Source of the DNA: Adiantum capillus-veneris
Lineage: Eukaryota; Streptophyta; Polypodiopsida; Polypodiales; Pteridaceae
Direction: 5' to 3'
Assembly: GCA_014529385.2 (NCBI GenBank)
Contig: CM043961.1
Span: forward strand, 17,774,478-17,838,477
Length of the DNA stretch: 64,000 bases
Under the pieces are notes generated by a model. That model saw nothing but the letters and a program-made list of their open reading frames with translations. It was not told the DNA's origin and ran no database searches. Of this stretch, positions 47,267 through 58,905 are shown in pieces. Position numbers and translations under genes: made by a program. How positions within the stretch are numbered: the first letter of the stretch is position 1; every line of letters starts with the position of its first letter.

Positions 47267-49599
47267 TGCATAAGTGCACATCACTAGAATGTGCATGCAT
47301 ATCCTGTAGGTATTTTGCAATGACTTGGATAGCTCCACGATGCATCATGCTAGTGTCGGATATTTCTCGACCAATAATCCCAACTGCAAACTCTCTCACT
47401 TCATTTTTTATCTCAGTTCTTGATACTAGAAGGTCGTACATGAGACTCCCAAAGGCCAATTTAATTTGCATGATATCTGTCAACCAATTCGTATAGATGC
47501 TCAATGCAATCTCTATCAATCTATCCATGGATAAAACTCGAATGCTGTGTGCATCCTTTGCATCATCAAGACTACTTGTGACATGTCTTAATATTACCAT
47601 ATGTCTTAATATCACCACATCGTCTCTAGCATGAGCATGCCAAAAAATTCCACACTATCCATCTCCGTATTAGGAAGCATCTTTGTCCCAAGAGGGTAAA
47701 TCTGGCAAGACACGGTCTCTCCAAGTCTTCATCTATAGACCAATTGTGCACAACTTGGAGGTCCGTGGAAGACACTTGTTGTTTTTCGCATTGAAATGTC
47801 TACCAAATTGAGACCAAACCGTTTTGTACCTTAGATACATGCAATTGATAGACCAAACCATTTTGGGATCCTTTTGTAATCACTAGCAATCTACAATGCA
47901 TCTAGAAAGACTACTATTTTAAGTAGTATATAATATCCATAATTTTCTAATTGTCTCACTGAGATCAAACTCTATCTCAGCTTAGAAACATAATGCACAT
48001 GCCGAATTGTTTAAGTGTATATGATGCAGCACTGGGCAATGACATATATAGATCTCCTGATCCTTCAATGTCAAACGCCAAATCATTATCCAAGTATAAT
48101 CTACTAAGACTCCCACTAGAGAAAATGCTAAACCACTCATGACATGGTGTGATGTGGAAACATACTTATCTACCAACCAACAAGAAGAATTATCACATGT
48201 GCTAGACATATAAGCAAGAGGCTCAAACTATAGGGAAAACTCAACCATATTTTTCTCAGGATCTTGCCATAGTTTCTATGTATTTAACATTTACTCTCTA
48301 CTCCACTTTGGCAGTGATTAACTTTCACTCTCATTTTGATAGGTTTTTCATCACTTTTGGGTACACATTAGTGTTCTTGTTTCCACTCTGATAGGAATGA
48401 GACTTGTGTATGCATGTTGTGGCTATAGGTTACAGGTAGTCACATGTTACAAGTTCTACATGTATACAAGTACATGATTGCATAATTGTTGGATTTCATA
48501 GGCAATTTTGTAGGTGTGTAGTTAGCATTATGTTTTCTATCTACTTATGCATGTGATCATTCGTTTTATACCCAATTGAAAGTTATTTATCCGAGTATTG
48601 AGTCTTTGCTACTCACTGTGCTTGCGTTATCTTTTGGTGCTTGATTACGTGGGATTTCTTGATGGTTTTGGTAGAGGTTGTGGACACTCTTTACTATTAT
48701 CTTTTGATAGAGCATTACATTGAGCTCAAAATTTCATATGCAAGCATTGGATAGATGCATTGACAGGTTTATCATTGTGTAGTGGTTAAGGTGATCTCCC
48801 ACTTTAGCATCTTTTACAGTTGAGATTTTGCTTTGTTTGTAGGAGAGCATGTTGGATTTTTTGAGAATTTCTTCCCATAGTTTTGGTTTTATTGCCATAT
48901 TCTTTTAAGAAATGTGTGAATTTTGATTTCTTGACATCTATATAGTACAAATGTGTGATGTTTCAAAGTCTACAAAGATGACTCGTGAGGGATGGAGGGC
49001 TCGTTCATGTTGATATTGCATTGTGGTGACATAGAGCACATTAGGAATCATTGCTTCTGGCGTATGAGATAAGAACAACGATGTATGCAAGATGCAAAGA
49101 TAGTTTTGCACATAGAGTAAACTCAGCCATAAAACCGGCAAGACAAGATCGCATAAAATCAGCAGTGAAGCCAACTGGGCTATGCGCATAAACAAAGACT
49201 TAGTCTCTCATCCACAAGTTGTCATACACCTTGCCAAACCTAGCCATATGACTCTCCAAAACTTATGAAGAAAATCTCTCAAAACTTGTGGGCCCATCGA
49301 GACAAAATTGTCTCAATCACAAATACACAATGGCCATATATATGCCAAAAGCATGACTAAGGAGTTCCCTCCCACACAAATGTTTGCGGGTCGCCGCAAT
49401 GGACGTCCATAGCATAGATCTCAGCATCAACATAAAATTATCGATACAGGGGAAGCGACTCGGATGAGGCATGGAAACTCACTAGGGTGTCAATCCTAAT
49501 GAAGTGAACTCGAAGAGATGCGACTACTAACTCTACAAGTAAATCAAACGCACTAAAGCCAAGTAATCTGCCTATGTCTTCTACACAACTCTACAGTCA
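47267..49599. other. No convincing gene
   Basis: The longest frame (47244-47618 minus, 124 aa, containing SIYTNWLTDIMQIKLAFGSL) overlaps the tandem duplication and matches no family I recognise. A shorter hydrophobic frame (48938-49195 minus) is also unsupported. No LTR, TIR or repeat seen. Confidence 0.35.
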
Positions 49600-51242
49600 T
49601 CACGCACGTTTACCATGCAAATCATATCGGAATCGCATGAGTGATGCATATCCCTTGGTTGTGCTTAGTCTCCATTGGCTCTTTGTTGTTGTTGATTGTT
49701 TTTGTGTGGGGTCCTTCGCTACTTGGTTGGTCTTAGTGGCTCTAGGTTGAGCAAATACTTTGGGTAACCATATTTGGGTGTTACCTTCATAGAATCCTTG
49801 TGCTTCAAGTAGCTTCCCTAGAATCATGCACTGATTCACCTGTTTGTGTTGGGTATCTTCGTTGAAGTCTGATTTCGGTACCCAAACTTTTCACGTTGCC
49901 CGCTTGGAAGGTCTTTGTTTGCCTTTTGTTGGTGTTCTTTCGCTTACCTGAGTATTTTGTATTCCGTTGATAGCATATCTTGTTCCTTGTAGAACTCGTT
50001 GGTTGAGGTGGGTAGGTCCAGGCTGTTACTTTAGGCTTTTTGGCCCAAACATTAGTGTTTCCTTGGAAGTAGCCTTGAGCAGTGATTGACTCATTTGATG
50101 CTATCCACCCTGTCACCTTTTGTTGTTGTGGTTGAGCCCGTGTTTCATGTATCCAAACTGGGTCTTTGACTTGGATGTTCTCTTTGGATACCAACACTTG
50201 GTTGACATTCTTCGGCTTTTTCTGGATGCTTTTTTGTGATGGAAACTTTGGTTGATAGACTTTTTGCTTTAGTTTCCATTGCATTGTTGATAGTGTGGCT
50301 CTTGATGTAGAGGCTTCGTGGGAAATTTGATGGAAGCTCGTTGAAGGTAAAGTCGTCTGACAAGGTTGATATACTTCAATGTTTACCTTTTTTCGTGATG
50401 GTTGGCGATTTCTTCTCTGCATGGATTTGAGAAGCTTCATGGAGTCTTACCGTTGTTGTTGTTGAAGCTTTTGATTGTTGTCGAAAGAAGATGTTCCTCC
50501 AGCTTTCTGTGAGGACTAGACTCTCTTTGATATGATGGGAGTTGATTATGTGGAAAGTATCTTTATACTCCCCGGTACTCAATTTGAGTACGACTTCTGC
50601 CACTCCAAAGCTAGGAATCGGCATTTTTGAACTTGTGTAAACTGTTTCTTGTAGCTCATTGATTGGTGGCTTTCCCATCATGATCCACGTTCCATAAGTC
50701 ATTAGATTCTTTGTTGCGTCTGGACCTATTGCGGCCGAACATGTAACCTTGAGCCCTGTTTGTCCGCATAAATTGAATTTGATCATCGTAGGAGATAGTC
50801 CATCCTTTTCCTTGTCCCTGTTATTCTTTTGATCTTGCGTTTGTTGAAGAATTTCCGTTGAACTTGGAAGCTTTTCTCCTTCATCTACTTTCATTTGCAC
50901 TTTTTCTGGACTCGGCTTCTTTGAAACAGCTTTTGTTGTTTCTTCAGGTATGTCAATAATGACATATTCTTGTGGTTGCTCTTCTTCCTTCGTTTTCAAT
51001 TTTGCCTCATGCTCAAGGATGTAGCTATCTATCTCACTTTTTCTGCTTTCACACTCACAAACTTCATTAGCTTCCTTCAACATTTTCAACATAAAACATG
51101 AAACTAGGTCGTAGCCTTCTTCATTACAGAACTTGGTTGGAGTTAGCTCATTCACCACACACATCCAAGGTTGCCAATATTTGAGTCCATCCAAATGCCA
51201 CAAATAATTGCTCTGGAAAGGGTTCCGGTATGTAAGCTTCAT
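49600..51242 (-). pseudogene. Gy5 second retropepsin-like domain and WxPK tail
   Basis: Read from 51242 in pieces (51242-50376, 50440-49805, 49839-49600). After an acidic Lys/Glu-rich stretch comes IKFNLCGQTGLKVTCSAAIG...ATKNLM, which aligns with Gy4's GTNQIKARALLDSGAQTNLL but lacks the catalytic Asp. Next are MGKPPI and a tail with spaced motifs TAQGYFQGNTNVWAKKPK and EAQGFYEGNTQIWLPK. Similar motifs (TAQSYSKQIWIPR, QVWVAK) end Gy4 pol. The domain may be structural or RNA-binding rather than catalytic; that is inference. Confidence 0.55.
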
Positions 51243-51870
51243 CGTCCATTGATCTTTCTAGGATGCAATCCTCCTTCACTGAGCTTCCACACTTCGAAGC
51301 ACCACACATCCAAAGTTCTTGTTTGGTTTGTAGCCACGCAGGTATCTCTTTCCCATTGACTATAGTAGAGTCAATTTCTTCTAAAGGAGTTCTATTCATA
51401 TCTCTATAGCTATGGTCTTTTATGCTTATTTTTGTGGTGATCTTTTTATGTCTCAAGTAGATATAGTCATAGCCCCAATCTTGAACCATCTTAAGTTGAC
51501 GCATGAAAGGTCTTTCTAAAATGATATCAAAATTGTTCCCTTTTCCAAAATCTACTATTGCAAATGTATGTTCATATTCAATCCCACAAGAAGTCACAAT
51601 AATTTGCTCTAGGATACCCAGAGGTTTTTCCTTGTATCCATTTGCAAGTTGCAGCTTCATTCTAGTTTTCCTAAGCGCTGGCCTGCCCCATTTTTCCCAA
51701 ATTTCTTTTGTGGCTATGGCTACTCCAGCCCCACTATCAAGTATAGCCACTGTTTTAACTCCTTTGTGTTCCACAGGTAAGGTGGTGTTTCCTTCTTCTC
51801 CTTCGCAATATTCCCCCACCTTGTTTATTGGCACAGGTTTAGCGTTAGCACTTTCTTGTTGAGTTTTATT
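51148..51870 (-). pseudogene. Gy5 retropepsin (first protease domain)
   Basis: Open for 228 codons from 51834. It reads KVGEYCEGEEGNTTLPVEHK, then AILDSGAGVAIATKEIW with an intact D-S-G-A catalytic loop, ANGYKEKPLGILEQI, and IILERPFMRQLKMVQDW (the flap/LG region has E for the usual G). The C-terminal ~90 residues, rich in Cys and acidic residues (CGASKCGSSVKEDC), are unknown. The frame ends at 51148 but coding sense continues in a second frame that overlaps from 51242, suggesting a small indel. Confidence 0.75.
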
Positions 51871-51907
51871 TTATTGTTCATTTGAGGGTAGATCTTGAAG
51901 AGGTATC

Positions 51908-52531
51908 TGTTAAGGCGGTTACGCCGCTAGCGGAAGCTAAATAGCGAGAACTCAACCAACAACAGAATTTGTCAGACGAGGACGGAGCTTGACCCGCAGG
52001 CGCATGGAAACAACTAGGTGGGTGTCAAATCACCTACTCGACCTTCTAATGACAATCACTACTAAGGAAATCAAATCTAAGTTCTAAAATACGCAAGTGT
52101 CTGAAATCCGTACTACGAACGAATGTTATACGAATTAGGATCAAGAATCATTGAATCGATCTCAAACTCAAGGGGAAGTCTATACACTAGGTAAGAACAA
52201 CACCCTAAAGACTTGAACTGCAAAATCAACCTATAACCACTCCGTGCGGTAAACGCGTATGAAGACAGGCCGAAAAATACAGGTGATTGAAACTTGACCC
52301 CGATGGTACTAATGTGTAGCTCTACTCATTGTGGTTCTATAGATATGTTGTACGCTCAATTCCGACACACGAGTTGGAAGAAAACTCACACCGAAGCTCA
52401 TAGGAACTTACCACACATAGAAGCCGATAGCACGCACTCTTGGTATCTGTGCGTAGCTCTCGCCATTGCTAACACAATGGCGGTGTCTCTTCTCCAATGG
52501 CGGCTCCGTAGCTCGCGTAGCAAGTAGATAA

Positions 52532-52602
<71 letters not shown>

Positions 52603-52897
52603 ACTCTCAGACACAGTCACGGCGCTCAAAAAACTCCCTTTGATTAATAATCTCTCTCTTTAGGTTACAAAAACTTTGGCTTATATACCTCAGCCTTGGA
52701 GGTGAGAACATCTCTAACTAATTACATCAGCAAGTGAAATTACTTCAAGATTACAAGCTGGAAACTCAATTGAGTCCCGTTACTTAATGAATGGCTCAAA
52801 TCAAAATTAATGTCGGAAAGACATTTATTACAATCAATGGTTACAAAATGATGAGTGTGAGCAAAAAATGTGGGTGTGATCCTCTGCTGGCTCAACA
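51908..52897 (-). repeat. Gy4 3' LTR (~990 bp)
   Basis: On the minus strand it starts TGTTGAGCCAGC after a purine tract and ends CCGCCTTAACA. It includes (GA)n (52531-52601) and no coding motif. The matching 5' LTR is outside the window, so the ends rest on TG...CA, the tract and the abrupt change to Gy5 coding sequence. Confidence 0.65.
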
Positions 52898-52908
52898 CTC
52901 CCCCCCTC
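52898..52908 (-). promoter_or_regulatory. Gy4 polypurine tract at 3' LTR
   Basis: Minus GCGGAGGGGGGGAG immediately before the LTR start TGTTGAG; the usual plus-strand primer position. An almost identical tract lies after pol at 58871. Confidence 0.75.
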
Positions 52909-52946
52909 CGCGTTTATGTCGTCCCTGACATGACTTTTATGCTTGG

Positions 52947-55900
52947 TCAATAAAGTCCTGTCGTCTTGAGCATCTGCAAATGTGATTCGTATCGTAGGTT
53001 GCCGATGGTCAAGGTTGGGCCAAATATTTTGCTTTCGTGGGTGAAAAAGCCGGTGTAGAAAGCTTCTTCGAATGTTTGCATGTGGAAGCTAGGCAAAAAC
53101 ATAATCCTTTGGTATAGGAGGTGTAACACTTTTGGAGAAGGCTGCAATGAAAGATCGTACATCATATCAGTCACTGTGTCGACTGTCGATAGTAGACTCG
53201 AGGTCGTGGATTTATCTGGCGCGAACACTTCAATGCAAGCTAAGAGAGTACTGCAGATTTTCTTGAGCATCTGACATGAAAGGTCAGGAGATCCAGTAAA
53301 GAGCTTGATGGTGCCCGTTAGGGTTTTCACCATGTAGGCTTTACCTATTCTCTCTCTTGCCTTTGGTCCTGGCATCCTGGGATAATTAAGCCAATTTGGC
53401 TTCTTTTCTGCAATCCTGTCATGCTCTTTCCAGTTTCTGACTCTCGGCACCGGGCAGAAGGTTGCATCCTCCCGAATCTCCTTTGGTGCCTCCACCAAGT
53501 AGATGAAGTAGGCTGGGTATTTGTTCAGCCAACCTTTCCTCCATCTAGGTTGTGAATCTACTATCTTCTTTGATTGTTCCTCCTTTGTGATGTCGCCTTC
53601 GTAAAGAGCGACATACTGCTCCTCCTCTATTCTCTTTTTCGTCTTTAGCACTTCAAATTTCATCAAAGGGAAAGACAGGCTGGGTTGCATCCACTGATCA
53701 TGGAGCACTTTTGTGTCTAGTCCCTGAAGTCTAATAGAGATTAGGAGTCTCCTCTCCCATTCCATTTCCGCCTTGGCACTCTCCTCTGCTCACTTTTCTA
53801 TTTGGTCATGGAGCCTTTGTTCTTCTTCTTCAGAGATTCTTGAAGTCGAGGCCACCTCTTGAGCTGGGGCTGGATCTTCAATTGTGGTTGCCTCTCCAGT
53901 TTCTGGTAGCTCTATGGCTGCTCCACCTAATTCTTCTTGTGGTGTCTCTGTCTCTCTTCTTTGTTGCTCTTGTAGATCTTGGAGCTGTTTGCGAAGGGCC
54001 TCATTCTCTGTCCGTAGTGTTTGATTTTCTAATGTGAGCCTCTCCTCTGCGGCCAATGATCCCTCCGCAATGTGCAACCTTTGCACTTGCTCTAATCTCA
54101 TCTCTCTTTGTAAGCTTCAGACCTGGTCTTCCAAAACTGGTACAATAGCTCCCTCTTGTTCGGGTCCTGCTCTGCTAGCTCTAGGGGTAGTCCCGAGTCT
54201 AGTGATTGTTCTTTCTTGGAGCTCGACTCTCTCCCTTAGCTCAATGAGCTCATCCTTGGCCGCCTCCAACTCATCCTCTATCCGCTCCCTTGCTTCCTAT
54301 GCACTTGTTACTTCTCTTGAAGCCTCGGCTAGCTGGAGTATCAAGCCGTCTCTCTCGTTTTCCGTGTCATAGAGTGATGCTTTATGACTTTCAGATTCAG
54401 TCATAGCATTCTCTAATTTTCTCTGCAACTCCGCTTCCCTTTGTTTGGCTGTCTCAATCTCTACTTCCTTTGCCTTGGACCTTTCTTTTATCTTGCTGAG
54501 CAGTTCATGCACCATGTGCATGTCTTTTTCATCATCATCTGTCAACTCTAAAGCTCTTTCCGCCACCACCTCCTCTGGCTTTGGCTCTTCTAGTACTTTC
54601 GGTTCGTCCAGTTTCTCTTCACTTTCTTTTTTACTCTTTGTTTTTTCCTCCGTTCCTTTCCGTTCATCTTGTTTTTGTAGGGTGATCCCATAAACTGCCT
54701 CAAGGGCCTCTTCTTCGGTGTATCCTATCTCTACCAGATCCTCATAATCATTTCTCTTTTGCTGAACTGGATCTATCTTCTTTTCTATGGTCTCGGCCTC
54801 TGGCTTTTCCAAATCATCTGTGTCCACCTCTACTGTGGTCTCCTCCACAATTTTTTCCGTCTTCTTAGGGCTTGGTACATCAGTCATAGAGGGATATCTG
54901 TCCTCAGCTTCCTTGGCTTTCCCTTTGTCGACTTTCCCATCTTTATCTTGAGGCTTAGTAGACTCATCTACTTTCCTTTTCCCCTTGTCGTCTTTTTTCA
55001 GCTCAGCTTTTAATTGATGTACCTCCTCTTTAGTGTATGGCTCGACAGGTTGCTGCTCCAGAATAGCCTCTGACTCCTCATAAGCTTTAATATATTGATC
55101 ATATTGATCAATATGTGGCCTGACTGAGCTAGTTCCGACTTTAGTGGGGTCTGGCACCCACTTTTCTTCAAAGTCACCCTTTAGAGCTCTTTCCGCTCTA
55201 AACTGCTCCACTAGTCTTTCCATTCTTGCCGCTTTCTGACTTTTGGTTTGCTTGGGGACAACCTTCTTCTTTACTTTCTTCTTAAGCGGCTCGTCCACAT
55301 CCTCTTCAGGTTCTGAAACTACTTCTAGTTTCCGGCGTGCTCTTGTGGATGCCCTCTTGGATACTTCGGGCTGTTCTTCCTCCTTGTCGGCTTCTCTAAG
55401 CCACTCATTCTGGGAGACAACCTTTGGCCACTGATCTCTAGCTCCAATAGCTTCATAAGCTATTCTTGTCAGAATTTCCGCTCCTCCTATGTACTTTGTC
55501 TTCTCGTTGTGTAAGGCAATTACTTGCTCGTGGATGTGTTGAGCGTAATTCACCTCTTTTGGCATATTTCTCTTTAATGCCCATGTGATGGTGGTCGCAA
55601 TGGCATGGGGTGGTGTTGTATACTTTTGCGGTCTTTTACTGCAAACATGAAGAAATTGGTTGTACAGTCGGCAAAGGGTTGCCGCTCTTGGGTCCGCCAT
55701 ATCTCCATAGGTTGCATTCTGTTTCTTGGGCCCATAGACCTCTATGGCCTCTCTTCTTTCCCTGACGGAGCTCCCTTTGTTGTGTAGCTTCAATGCGTCT
55801 GCAATTAGCTGTGGAGTGATCTGTACGTCTAACTTCTCTCCATCCATGGCTGTCAATGTGGCTTTTCCATCCATCTGAATGGATGTTGCCAACTCGTACA

Positions 55901-56222
55901 CTCTTCTTGTATCCACACCTGATGGTCTCGAGGTGAAGAAGCTGTGCAAGTCTACCCTTTCCAGGTACCTGCTGATGTCTTCTGACCTGCTATAATCTAT
56001 CAATTCCTGTGGGATCATCTGTACATCCACCGCTTGCCCTTGAGGATCTCTGAAAGTCCCCTGGTAGATCTTTATTCCCTCTTTCTCCAATACTGCTTCC
56101 TCCACCCAAGTTTTGGTTGGCTTGAGGGTTTCTGCTGGAATGTCAAAGGGTTCCGCTTCTGCAAGAGCATCTTTGATTGTCGGTCTTTTTCTCTTCGTTG
56201 CCGATGACTTGGCGGAATCCAT
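52947..56222 (-). pseudogene. Gy4 third reading frame (~1090 codons, three stops)
   Basis: ATG at 56222 opens MDSAKSSATKRKRP. One frame runs to 52947, broken only by TAG (~54297) and TGA (~54117 and ~53788). Residues ~30-290 (LERVDLHSFF, RRVYELATSIQMDG, LCRLYNQFLHVCSKRP, IGGAEILTRIAYEAIGA) resemble the putative plant transposon protein domain of Athila/Tat extra frames, a tentative match. Residues ~290-640 are highly charged with Lys-rich, possibly nuclear-targeting clusters (KKKVKKK). Then comes a coiled coil (EAREREIEDELEAA; LENQTLRTENEALRKQLQDL). The last ~270 residues (WRKGWLNKYPAYFIYLV; FGPTLTIGNLRY) look globular but unknown. No membrane segment. The position after pol is that of Athila env-like frames. 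Confidence 0.7.
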
Positions 56223-56388
56223 GGATCCTGTAACTCCAATTTCAGAAGTTAGCGTCTTTTTAGTACTGAAAGCCGAAGTGAAGTTTTTAACTATCCAAAT
56301 GAGTTGAAAATTGAAACATGAGCTATTTAGGGCCTAAGGATGCAAGGTAGGTGAAAAAATATGCAAAATGGGCTCAAAATCATGCTGG

Positions 56389-57390
56389 AGACATCATACG
56401 TGTATGATGTCTTTTGTGTCAAAATGACTTCATATTGGTTGTGCTTGTAGCTGATAGTGTATACATGAGTATCATATGCTTGGATTTGAGTTTGGATCCC
56501 ATTTGGTTAAGTTTTGGCTAGTTTAGTCCAGTTCCAGCTCTTGGAAAAATTTTGAAAGGGATTTGGATTTTATGATCCAAATTGGATAAAACTTGGTGGT
56601 TCACTTTCAAATGGCATGTAGATCACTTCTGTTTGGTGGTTAAAGCCCTGAGGTGCCAAAATCACATAGTGAGACATCATACGCGTATGATGTCTTTTAG
56701 TGTATTTTTGGATCAAATTTCTCTATAAGCTTGGATTTGGCTTTAGATAGGCTTATTCAGTGGATTTATGAAGTTTGGATAGATTTTGGGCTAAAAATGG
56801 CTCTGGAGACATCATACGCGTATGATGTCTTTTTCATCAATTTTGCATGGGATTGGTTCTGTGGACTCCCCATGTACTAGTGAAGGACTGTTTCTACTCA
56901 AATCTTGGTTTGGACTTGAGTATGTTGGATTTGGGCCAAAAATAGGCTTTAGGTGAAGGATTTTCCCTCAATTGGGCTAATGGGGTGATCCTCTTGACCA
57001 AATGGTTCCAAATTTCATATGTAGCATGTATCAGATATATATAATGGATGTATGATGACAAATGAGCAGTTTTGGCTCTGTAAGTGCAAATAGACATCAT
57101 ACGCGTATGATGTCTTTTGTGTCAAAATGGTGCTTTTTGGTTTCAGATAGCTTGTAGATGTGTTAATCAACAATCCTACAAAGTTTCAATGAGTTTGGAG
57201 TTATTTTGACAAAATTAGGACCAAAAATCAATTTTATGCCCTACTTTGCGTCTTTTTGGTTTTCCTTGGGTTTTCTAACTCCAATTCTCATGATACTTGG
57301 TTCATAGGATGTGAGGAATGAGGCTATGCACTCAAATGTTGAAATGGATGTGAAATTCATGCTGTGAGACATCATACGCGTATGATGTCT
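56389..57390. repeat. Array of five 24-bp palindromes
   Basis: Half-site AGACATCATACG followed directly by its reverse complement at 56672, 56807, 57092 and 57367 (perfect) and 56389 (one central change, CGTG for CGCG). Spacings are 283, 135, 285 and 275 bp. Each is followed by TTTT. Flanks show only weak similarity (TTTGTGTCAAAATG after copies 1 and 4), while the palindrome is invariant. It sits 170-1170 bp upstream of the third frame, in the same element. Confidence 0.95.
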
Positions 57391-58865
57391 TTTCTTGAAA
57401 TGTTGGTCTTTTTGTGCAAAGAATGCTTTGTGCTAGTGCCCTAAGCCCTGCTAACTAGTTTTCAACTTTAAAAGTCATCAGTTTAGCTAAAAAGCCCCCT
57501 TATAGGCATTTCAGTCTCCGAAGTCGTCTTTTTGCCTTGGAGTTGAATTTCTTCAACTTTTCTTCTCGAGATTTGCATTTCCAGCTCATTGGATATGTTG
57601 TGAAGCCATCTATTCATCCATGTATATTTAAAGCTACTTGTGAAGTTTCATTTCATTCGGTCGTCAATTTCAACCGTTATGCCAAAATGACGCTTTGTGT
57701 GTCTGTCGTCGAATCGGTTGTTTTGACCCACTTTTGGTGGTCCAAACCTGGAGATACTCCATGGTTGCATTTCCCTCTATGTTGTTAAGATTCCTGAGAA
57801 GTTTTGTGTCGTTTCGACAACTTTTTCCTGTTTGCCTCTTGCAAGCTCTGTTGACCTAGGGTTTTTCCAGTCGTTCTTTCTCGAGCTTTGAGTGTTAGAA
57901 ACCCATCTTCTATACTAGGGTAACCCACCTATAAGTTCTTGCAAGGTTTGGTTAGGCGGTTGTGCCACTACCTAGCATTCTACCGCATTCCCCGTCTGCT
58001 CTTGTTTCTTGGTTTTGGTCAGTTTTCGCGACAAAAGTTAATGATAAGCATCAAAAGCTTATGGCAACGAGTCTACCTCTCATGTCTGGTGTCCTCTAAG
58101 CTCTCGTAGCAGTCGTAGAAGGCTGTAGAAGGTTGGATGCTCCTGTGTGCTCTTTGCTCTTCTCCAAGAAGGTAATCGTGTAAATGAGCTTGAAAGTGAT
58201 GTGAAAAATACTTAACTTCGGACTTCCCGGTTCACTTGTTACCAAATTTGACATGTGCTCCTATCTCGTCGTGAAATGCACTTTAGGATTTGAAATTTCT
58301 CAATTTGGACTCCGTTTGACCTGTTTCTGAGAAATCTGTCCACTTTGCCAAAATTCTGTCATTTCGAACTTTTCGCAACTTTTCCCGAATTGTACTCAAT
58401 TTTTACCATGGGTTGCCCTTGTCATTAGGATCATCACCATCTATTCTTTTCTTTTTTCTGATCTCGTTTCACCTGCTTTTTTATTTTTCTTTTACTTTTA
58501 TCAAGAAAATCATAAAAAATAAAGGAAAATAGCAAATTGAAGCCAAAAATTTCCAAACATACACAATTAATAGCTGGTAACCCTGTGTATATGAATATAC
58601 ACTTATTTGTGATTTTTGGACTTGGATTACCACTTTTTTAGCTCCAAAAACACTCTTATTTAGTGATATTTACACGTCTAGAGACCCAAATTCATCATTT
58701 GATCTCTTCTTGTTGCAAAACAAGGTATATAAGGGCATAAATATTATCAATATCCGCAATCAAACATAAAAATTGCGAAATCATGTAAGACACTGCCCTT
58801 GTAATATAATTTTTGTTTTTCTTTGTTTTTGTCGCTTGTAGCTGCTTTGTAGCTCCTGTATACCT
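57391..58865 (-). other. Gy4 spacer between pol and third frame
   Basis: About 1.5 kb without a coding motif. T-rich; short frames such as 57537-57788 (+) have no recognisable content. Confidence 0.5.
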
Positions 58866-58870
58866 GTATA

Positions 58871-58882
58871 CCTCCCCCCCTC
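58871..58882 (-). promoter_or_regulatory. Second polypurine tract, just after pol
   Basis: Minus AGGAGGGGGGGAGG, identical over GGAGGGGGGGAG to the tract before the 3' LTR. It follows the pol stop by ~25 bp and is followed by a TATACAGG direct repeat. It may be an internal plus-strand primer; inferred. Confidence 0.6.
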
Positions 58883-58905
58883 CTAGTCCGAGTCCTCCTG
58901 GACGA

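Larger units (their letters stand above)
49600..51907 (-). mobile_element. Gy5: Tat-like gypsy remnant with two protease-like domains
   Basis: The minus-strand coding remnant is interrupted on its upstream side (51907) by the LTR of Gy4. It contains a retropepsin related to that of Gy1, then a second retropepsin-like domain and a Trp/Lys-rich tail related to Gy4. No RT or integrase is found to the left, so they are deleted, displaced, or normally lie elsewhere in this family. Confidence 0.65.

Noticed and set aside
47244..47618. 124-codon frame as a host gene
   Set aside because: No recognisable motif, overlaps a tandem duplication, and its first codons are a short repeat.
56389..57390. CRISPR array
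   Set aside because: Repeats are palindromes with irregular 110-260-bp spacers in plant retroelement DNA; no cas genes.
57940..57985. TTAGGCGGTTGTGCCACTACC, similar to the Gy4 LTR end TTAAGGCGGTTACGCCGCTAGC, as a second LTR boundary
   Set aside because: Similarity is limited to ~20 bases and no LTR sequence or primer site accompanies it.
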